Source: Sipunculus nudus (taxonomy: Eukaryota > Annelida > Sipuncula > Golfingiida > Sipunculidae). From it: 64,000 nt of DNA. Position numbers and translations under genes: made by a program. Below, one piece after another: positions 13,301-22,485 of the stretch (the stretch's first letter is position 1; each line of letters opens with the position of its first letter). A model generated the notes under the pieces. It worked only from the letters and a program-made list of their open reading frames with translations. It did not search any database and was not told the DNA's origin. The stretch spans positions 67,314,926 through 67,378,925 of the forward strand of contig CM049309.1 of NCBI GenBank assembly GCA_026874595.1. Direction: 5' to 3'.

Positions 13301-16300
13301 AATTTTTTTCAAGGTTAATATGAGTCATGACATCCTTTTGTCAGATGTCATTTCTACTCAAAATGAACCTCTTCTGTTTGGGCACTGTGGGACAGGGACT
13401 AATAAATTGTCTCAACTGTCAAACTTCAAATTCAAAATTTGTTACATTTCAAGGAAAAACCTGCTGTTTACATTTCTCAACCACAGTTTTATAATATATG
13501 AGGAGAATATTGGAAACCCTTGCTTTCTGGAATACGGGATATCGCTAATACTGATACTCTTGTGTGTTGAGGCAGTAAATGACTGCATGCTTGAAAAACT
13601 GCAGGCAAACAACTAGTGCCCCCTAGCGTCCAACCTGACCAGCCCATTCATTCAACACAGCAGTGTGGACACTGGACATAGTGGTTTTAATTTCCGATCA
13701 TCCTGATGCTTATTATTCATCATATTCATTTTGCCTCGTTAAACCATAATACAAAACATGAAAAGACATAAGAAAATTCTCCATTTGGCTTGGTTTGCAT
13801 TAGAACTTGATCTTGAATCAACTGCCTTGTAGCGGATGATATAAGGGTAACATACACAGGGTCTTTAGTCATTGATAAACGTCATATTTGCAAGTTTTCT
13901 TGAGTTATGATGCATTATGGTACGAAACAATTGTAACCTCGTATTTATTCATATTAATTAAAGAGATTCCATAGCGCGTATAAGCTGACAAAGTGGGGAC
14001 TGTCAGTTTCGTCCGTGTTAATGAGTGTCCAGCTGAATCACGCTTGCCTGTACAAACAAGCTTCCGGCTGTGCCAGCCAGTTGTTTTTCTCCTCCATCTA
14101 AATGAGAAGCTGCATTAGCGATATTCCGTTTTATGCTTGCCCCAGCCTAATGGGGACATAGGAGGGCACTACTCCAGTGGACCAGAGATATCAGGCTGTA
14201 TTACAGCATGGCCAGGTTCTCTGCCATAAACCAAGGGTAGGCTAATCGGTTTAAACTGATGTTGGGTGGTTCAGGGTGACACTTGGGGTACACTTAAAAT
14301 GTTACTCTGACTAGTCACACAGTAAAGCATGTCCACATACAAACTTCATAGATAAGAGTAGATGACATCTATTAAAAATGAGGTCATTATCTCCTAAAAA
14401 TGTTTCACAGATGACATCTTGGCTCCAATGCACAACCAGTCACCTGAGACAAACAAAACTACCCCAGAGATGAAGTTCTCATGTCAGTGTCTGCAAATTG
14501 TACTGCAAAACATATGAAAAATATGTAAAATATTTTATCTTTATAAAAAAATGTCCACTTTACTCATTTTCATTTTTTCAATAACATCAATAATGAATTT
14601 TTTTGGGTTTCGGACACATTTAAAAAAAATTTATACAAAGCTAGGTTTCACTGAATTTAATATGCAATACATGATTTAATACTTCTGACAAGTAGCTGAA
14701 TTCAACAAATTATGATTTCAGGTTGACCATGTGCAGGCTTGCTTTTATTTATGATATAGATGTCAAAGTGGTTTTGATAAAGTAAGGTTTCTGAAAATGT
14801 AGCTGCCAGAGCTTATTATCAAGAAGATAAGAGAAAGAAGTAATCTGTTGAGTAAATATTATGTATCTGCTTCCAGTTTCTAAACGACACAAGCATTTAA
14901 TGATGTTCTAACACCACAACCAAAGTTCTCAATAGGTTTTTGAATATCTGTTCCTAGCTTCTTTAATCATTCTGTTAACAAACACATACACATGGGAGGA
15001 AACATAACCTTACCGGGGGAAATTACAAGATGAAGAGTAGGAATATCAGTCATCATTGGTAATTTCACCCAAAGCTGACCCTTTCTAAAAAGGATGTACT
15101 AATAAAGTGAAATAAAATGTTGAGATACAGAATTTTGTCATTTTTATTCATATAAATATTATATTCCTTGCCAAAATAATATCTCAGGCATGACCTGCAT
15201 AGTAATCATGGGTTTTCATCATTCCAGGCAGTTTTTGCGGAATATGTCATCCCTTTGTAATTGCTAATTATAGAACTGAGCTTCACATTTCAAGTTTCAT
15301 CCCAGATGAGATTTCTGCTGCAAAGCAAAACAGAGTGTTTTCAGCTTTCTCCTAATTGCAGTACTGCAAAACTCCAGACACTCAAGATCAGATGGGTGCT
15401 TCAACTGTAAGCCTTTACCTCAAATTAGCTGAGACTTTCTGTTCTCATGAAAGGTATACATTGAGTGTTTTTATTTGAAGGATAGAGAGGGTTCTGTTGG
15501 TGTTATAACTCCGTCACATCTGAATTGTTCAAATTGATTATAGTTACATTAATATGATGTATTAATCTATTGTTCATACTGCATAAATATATTCAAAACT
15601 TTTTATCTGGTTATGCTCACAAAATCTGGGGAAGATGCATGTGAAATGGGGTTTCTAGAATCAGTAATTCAAAGCCTGCTATTAACCCTTCTTATTTTGA
15701 GAATGTATGTTATTTCTGGTTTATTCTGCATATGTATTGATATTGTTACTGCTGAGAAAGGTTCATACCCCCAGCAAATGAGTTATGAGCTTGTTTATCC
15801 ACAAGCTGTTAGCAGTGAGGTAGTCGAGTCCTCACCATCCAGGTCTGAGTGCAAGTCCAAGTCCAGGCCACTCAAGTCTGATCCTGTGTCCTTGACATTG
15901 GAGTCCAAATCCACCTTCTTCCAGTCTGAGCGGTCGGTCTTTTTACCGAGCGTACCGAGCGCTACCGAGCGCTAGCGCTCGATAGGACTTTTTACCGAGC
16001 GCTACCCTGGATTCACACCAGGCATTGCTCTGACCCGCGTAGGGCTACCGAGCGCTCGGTCTTTTTACCGAATGCTACCCTGCTCTAACAACGGGCAGTG
16101 TACTTACATGCTTGGAACTACCGAGCGCTAGGAACTTTTTACCGAGCGCCACCATCGCGCACATGACAACTAGTTTTCTAACCGTATTCAGCACAAAACA
16201 TCATATTCATGTTATTTAGAATAAAGCACAATTCTCAGTTAGTCCAGCAAACAAAATAACTAACAATGCATATAACTTGGATGATGTCGGATGATTTCTC

Positions 16301-16601
16301 ACCAAACTGTGTAACACCTTTTGCATAAATTTCTTTAAATGACGGTTATATACCTATATATAAATATGTATGCTGACTACCTAACGCCATCATCGGAGCC
16401 ATGGAGAGTGCCGCGATTAGTTATAATAACTTTTTGTACAATCCATGTAAAATAAATAAGATTATATTTATGTATATATGAAGTTATTTAATGTTATGAT
16501 ATACATACTTATAAATTGGAGATATATATATGTATACATATATTCATATATCAGTATATATATATATTATTTAATATTATGCTATATATTTACATATATC
16601 A

Positions 16602-16687
<86 letters not shown>

Positions 16688-16773
16688 GGTAGTGTTACCC
16701 TTCGATGTAAAGTGCTCTATGGCCTACAGACTAGGCCAGAGCGGTATAACGTGTGGTTTTTCATCATGCAGAG

Positions 16774-16858
<85 letters not shown>

Positions 16859-16997
16859 GCGAAGGTAAAGATAAACAGTGACTTTTTTAGATAGACTAAC
16901 TAGACTAAATAGTTTATTAACATATGAGCTTTCGAAGCACACAGGCTTCTTCGTCAGGTGGTAATTCAACTACAGACTATAACACGGCTATACCGCT

Positions 16998-17037
<40 letters not shown>

Positions 17038-20000
17038 GGAGTGAGAGAGAGAAAAAGAGACAGAGAAAAGATAAAGTGAAATAGAAAGAGAGAGCCATAC
17101 TATATAAAATATTTATCCGATATATAAAGGAGAGAGAGAAAAAAAGAAAGAAAGAGAGAGATAGAGAGAAAGAGAGACAGAGAAAGAACCTGAATCAGAA
17201 GGAAAAGTAACAAAGACCTATACTTTATATAATATTTATTCGATATAGGGATAGAAAGAAAGAAAAGAGAGATAAAAAGAGAGATAAAGAAAAAGGAAGA
17301 GAGTAAGAAAGAGAGAGAAAGTAAAAAAAAAAAAAAAAGAGAGAGAGGGAGAGAGAGAGAGAGAATGATTGGGAAAGATAACATATATAAGCCTATATTT
17401 ATTCATGGTCTATAAAATTAAACAAATACAATGTAAATAATTAAACATGATTTTTTATGTTTGAATGCATTTGTCATGTGCGCGATGGCAGCGCTAGGTA
17501 AAAAGTCCTTAGCGCTCTGTTGTACCAAGACGTTTGAATTAAGTATGTAAGAACACTATACCCATGTAAGAGCAGGGTAGCACTCGGTAAAAAGTCCCTA
17601 GCGCTCGGTAGCCCCACGTGGGTTATACCATTGCCTGGGGTGAACCAAGGGCAGCGCTCGGTAAAGAGACCGAGCGCTCGGTAGCCCTACGCGGGTCAGA
17701 GCAATGCCTGGTGTGAATCCAGGGTAGCGCTCGGTAAAAAGTCCTACCGAGCGCTAGCACACGGTAGCGCTCGGTAGCGCTCGGTAAAAAGACCGACCCA
17801 GTCTGAGTCATTTGGAACTTGAGTCTAAGTCTGAGTCCAATACAAATCTTCTTATTAAAAGAAATTTAAAAAAGGATATTTGAGATAATCATGGAAATTT
17901 TATGTTAGTTTAAAAGTGTCCCTTTATTTAAATGTTTAATTTCATTTACCCCTCTGATGCAGAGCTAAAACATGGTATATATAGTCTTTTTTTTTTTTGG
18001 TAATATTCTGTTGGAAGTCCCCCCCCCCCCCCCCCCCCCTGTACAGTCTTTATTTAATTTGTAACAGATTGGTTCTTACTGGACTCGAGATGGACTCAGC
18101 TTAATCTCTGGATTCCTTATATCAAAGTCTGAGTCCAGGCCCCTCGATTCCAAGTCCGAGTCCTTAAGAAGTTGACTGGAGTCGGACTCAAGTCCAAGTC
18201 CAGACTCAAGTCCTACATTACTGGCTGTTATTAAATATGGCCCATGTGCCCAGGTTGACAAAGAGAAAAAAGCATGAAACCAAAGATGGTTGATTGCACT
18301 TGTGGGGAAGCTGAAAGTTGCCTAGTTTTTGGTGATGAGAATATCTGAAGCAACACAGTCTTTTATAATTTGCCAAGTCTGATTTACTGCTAGATGTCAA
18401 TGATGGACATGTTTTGATTTTGACAAGCAGCCATTTAAGCATTCCTGTTACATGTTATAAGTGGATATAAATGAAACAGACAGCATTTGCAATGTGGGAT
18501 ATTTTGACTTATATTTTTGTAAAAGGTTCAAGGGGTTATCTTTATTTAATAGATGTCAGGTATTGGAATAGTTCCCTTTTAGGTATAGGTTGTAGTCTAA
18601 GCCTAGTGGTTAAAGAGTTGAAGGTCTTTAATTTCCATCCCCTCCAGAGCCTCAAAGGTAAAAATGTGATATCTTGATAGAACCTTAGAGACTGGTTCTA
18701 ATGTGTTAATGATTGATTGTAGCTTTTGGATTTTTCTTTACCCCACTGAAATATAACTGGACAGTCTAGTGGTATTACAATCAACTCTCTCCACTGGAGA
18801 CCTGTGTTTGATTTCTGCCATGGCTGTTCTAGAGGCTCATGGAACTCATAAGAGGGGGATGGTTATCTCCTTGATCTCTGGTTTCTTCACCTCTAGATAC
18901 TACAAAATACCACCAGCTGAGCCATGGAGACTGCCTCTATTAGTTATAAAAAATAGTTGTACAATCCATGTCAAATAAATTTTAAACTCCAGAAGACTTA
19001 AAGATAACATACAAGTATTAGTGTCATAGTATTGGTACTTCACCCTCATGCAGTATACGGTCCCATCTGTATTTTTCTTTCTTAAAAAACAAGACATTTA
19101 ATCAGCAATAAAGAAAACCTGAATAGAGAGGACCTTAAATCCAGTTATTGGCACCTATATGCCTTTGATCTATCCATAGAAAAAGTATTTTTATAAATCT
19201 GTATTTTTCTATTACAGTGAGGAGAGTATTTTTGGGAAGGTGGACTATGTTAATGCTATGGACATCAGACAGTATTTGTACTGCCTAACACCAAAGGCTG
19301 GGGTGTACACAGACTCCAAGTCCTTGAAAGGGGTGACACATATAGGCAAACTGGATATTATCTGGAAAACTAATATTGGCGAAAAGGGGCGCTTACAGAC
19401 TAGTCAGCTTCAGCGGGTGGTAGGTATTTTTGCTTCCTATTATGATGCCTCATGTTTTATGTTATCACATTTTCCCACCTTGTTAATAATGTTTGAACTT
19501 AACACACACACACAGTCATACACAAACAGACAGGCAGATATGTGTCTGCATATCCTGTTCCGGAGTACAAAAATACCTTACATGATTTACTTTTAAGCGA
19601 GTAGCAGCATACCTCCTATTGATGGTGCCATGCCAGAGGAGAAGGGGGTCAAGATTAATCTTCCAATGTATGAGAGTCCCAAAGAAAGTATTTATTTTAT
19701 GGCATACCTCAAGGTAGTCACGCAATGGATGCACAATTTACAAACACATATTCAAAGATTACCGTAAATCTTGTTTTTATGGCCGCACATGTATTTATAG
19801 CCGCACCCTGAGTTTGCAAGGTCTCTTAAAGGAGCTCCCACGGAGGGCCAAATACTCAAAACCCCCCTTAAAGGCCGCACCTAGACTCCGTCTCTGGCCT
19901 GAGGATAAGAGTATTAGCAGCACATAGCAAAATAAATCACGACATAGCTGCTTTAATGAAGACTAGAATAAAAAGTATTAATTACAGAGGTTATATATGT

Positions 20001-22411
20001 TGCCAGATTACGTATATTAAATATATTTAACGCTCGAGATAGGGACAAAATATCTGTATGTTACTAACGACTTTTGCACATGGATTGGCAGGCATTTATT
20101 AGAAAAAGAAAGATTCCCCGAACGATCGTTTCGTTTGAATGGTGGTTACGCAAAACGATTCTTGTATGCATCAAAACGCTTCTTTGCATGTACGTCGATT
20201 GTCAAATACCATAGTATGAACACTGAATTGAAGTTTATATGTACATTTATTGAAGCAAAAAGCCTGAATACTATCCGATATTATGTACAACCACGCAGTA
20301 GCGTTCAGGGGGCGACATGATGGCTATAAAGACTGCTGAAACTGTCAGATTTTCAACCTGCAGGAACTTAATCACGGCTCGTGGTATACATATTAAAATT
20401 TTAATGTAGAACTTTGACATGTATATCTTTCGTGCGATATATAACTTGTTATAAAAAATCTTCGTAATTGTCTCCAAATAATACGTTTAAAACACCCCTG
20501 CTGTAACACAGCGGCCCACTTCAGTGGGCATGGTCAAGCAATATATTCGTGATTGTATAAAAAAAAACAAAGATTAAACAGAAGTAAATGACCGCCGGGC
20601 TATACGCATTCAAGGATGAAGGTTTTCCAGAAACATGACATGGGGGCGAGAAGATGGGCTATTCAATATTGAGGTACATGTATCAGACATTATAAAAAAT
20701 GTCAGTAAGTAACCTGCTAAATTTGAATTTTTTATAGAGGTTTTATAGTGTTCTAAATTACATATTTTGATTTTCTGAATTCATTTTATAAACAACATAA
20801 ATTCCAAGGCAATCCGGCTCCGTCAAAGGTATGACCGGTAATACCGATTTTTTTTAACAGACGTCACCACTAGTCCTCACCATGAATAATCTCATTCATT
20901 TTAATCTCGTAATAAGTGTTGTTATTGTTCAATGTTTATTGTTATTGTTCAGTTGATTGCATATAATTATTATATTTTATATGAACATTAAGACTATACA
21001 ATTTAATACAATAAATCTGTGACTACAAAGAGTATTTCCTGTGGTGTGCTTGATCTCCTATTATCGCCCAAAGGAGCGCCATGTCCGGGAGAGAGTTCTT
21101 CTCACAGTTCATTTCTGATAAACCATCTATTTATGGCCGCATCCCGAGTTCAGAAAAAAAGTCAAGATTTTCGATTTTGAGTTTGTTTTTAAGGCCGCGG
21201 CGATAAAAACAGGATTTACGGTAATGCTACACAACTAAAAAAACAAAGGTGCCATGTAGCATTGCACTCACAATCTATACAGAAAAAGAAAAATGCCATT
21301 TTAGTTATACATGTATAAGAGACAGTTTTCAGACATGTCAAGCTGTATTATCTTAATTATTTTAATTTCAGGCACCAGGTTATGGTGATATTCGGTTAAC
21401 TGTGGAGAAAGTACCAGATACCGTCCCAGTCGAAAAAACTTTTAATATCACATGCAGAGTCACAAACTGCTGGTAAGTTTTCAAGTTTTATTGTGTTTTC
21501 AAAGGAGGGTATTTGTTTTATATGTAGTCTGATAAAAGATAGCACATGGAAAATCAGTTTACTTTATTTATTATGTTGTCAAATTTATTCCCATCTCTAA
21601 TTGGAGCAATAGAATTGCACACTATATAGACAGATGACTTTTCCAGATTTAACCCCTATCATCTTTTCTATTTGAACATCTCACTGCCAGCATTTTAAAA
21701 GTTCAGTTAGCCATTCCTACATCTATTGGAAGAATGTTGTACTATCTCGATCTTCAGATAGTCCTAAGGTTTTGATTAAATATTGCAAATTGATCAGGCA
21801 AAAATCCTGCCATAGCTAAGGTACTTACTGCTGTGTGTTTATGTCACCCAAAAACAGTGTCTTGCCAACTCTTTCAGCTCCTTTCAGGCCTTATGTTATT
21901 TGAGAATTCAGTGGCAAGTGAATTGGAATTGATTGGAAAATTTAAAAAAACTGGAACTGAATGAATTTGGAAACAAATAAATAAAATGAGTTGGGATTTA
22001 AATTTTACAAACTCACTTGAACTAAGCAAAATTTATGAACATATATTCCAGCTCTTACATTTCTTAGTGTCTTCTAAGAATTAGCTGTTGCCTTGGAGAG
22101 GCTCACTTTCTAGATCAGAAGAGAATTGTTTGAAGTAAAACACAGGTACCTTTAATGGGTTTCAAAGAGAACATGTAGTTGAATTTTTATATATGAAATT
22201 GTGCTAATGAAACGACTTGTATTCAAAAGATTGCCACTTTATAAAGTGTAAATTTTAATTTAATTGTATAAATCTATTTCAGTTTAATTGAAGTTTCATA
22301 GATATTCTTGCATTAAAAATCTTAATTTACCCCAGGTTTGACTTTTTTTACAATGACAATGTATATTATACCACTGCAGGAATACATTGTATATAACACA
22401 CACACATACAC

Positions 22412-22485
<74 letters not shown>

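Larger units (their letters stand above)
15931..17798. mobile_element. Non-autonomous TIR transposon (MULE- or hAT-like)
   Basis: Ends are long inverted repeats (left to ~16172, right from ~17475). The outermost sequence is (C)GGTCGGTCTTTTTACCG on both sides. The arms consist of repeated ACCGAGCGCT blocks, a 'ctggattcacaccaggcattgctctga' block, and GCGCGATGGC-type inner ends. CAGTCTGAG flanks both sides (15922-15930 and 17799-17807), a 9-bp duplication candidate; 8-10 bp all fit. The flank is itself repetitive, which weakens that inference. The interior is microsatellite, GA-rich tract and SINE tail, with no transposase. Confidence 0.75.

Noticed and set aside
16927-16959. Possible hammerhead ribozyme on the - strand (CTGACGA, a 5-bp stem, GAAA)
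   Set aside because: An extra A separates the CTGACGA core from the stem and no closing stem III is evident. The motif more likely reflects a retroelement 3' tail (CCTGACGAAG...CGAAAGC...AATAAA).
16478-16969. Open frames reading YIYIYI on both strands
   Set aside because: They are translations of (TA)n microsatellites.
17100-17384. 94-residue Leu/Ser/Phe-rich frame that looks membrane-like
   Set aside because: It is the complement of a GA-rich low-complexity tract.
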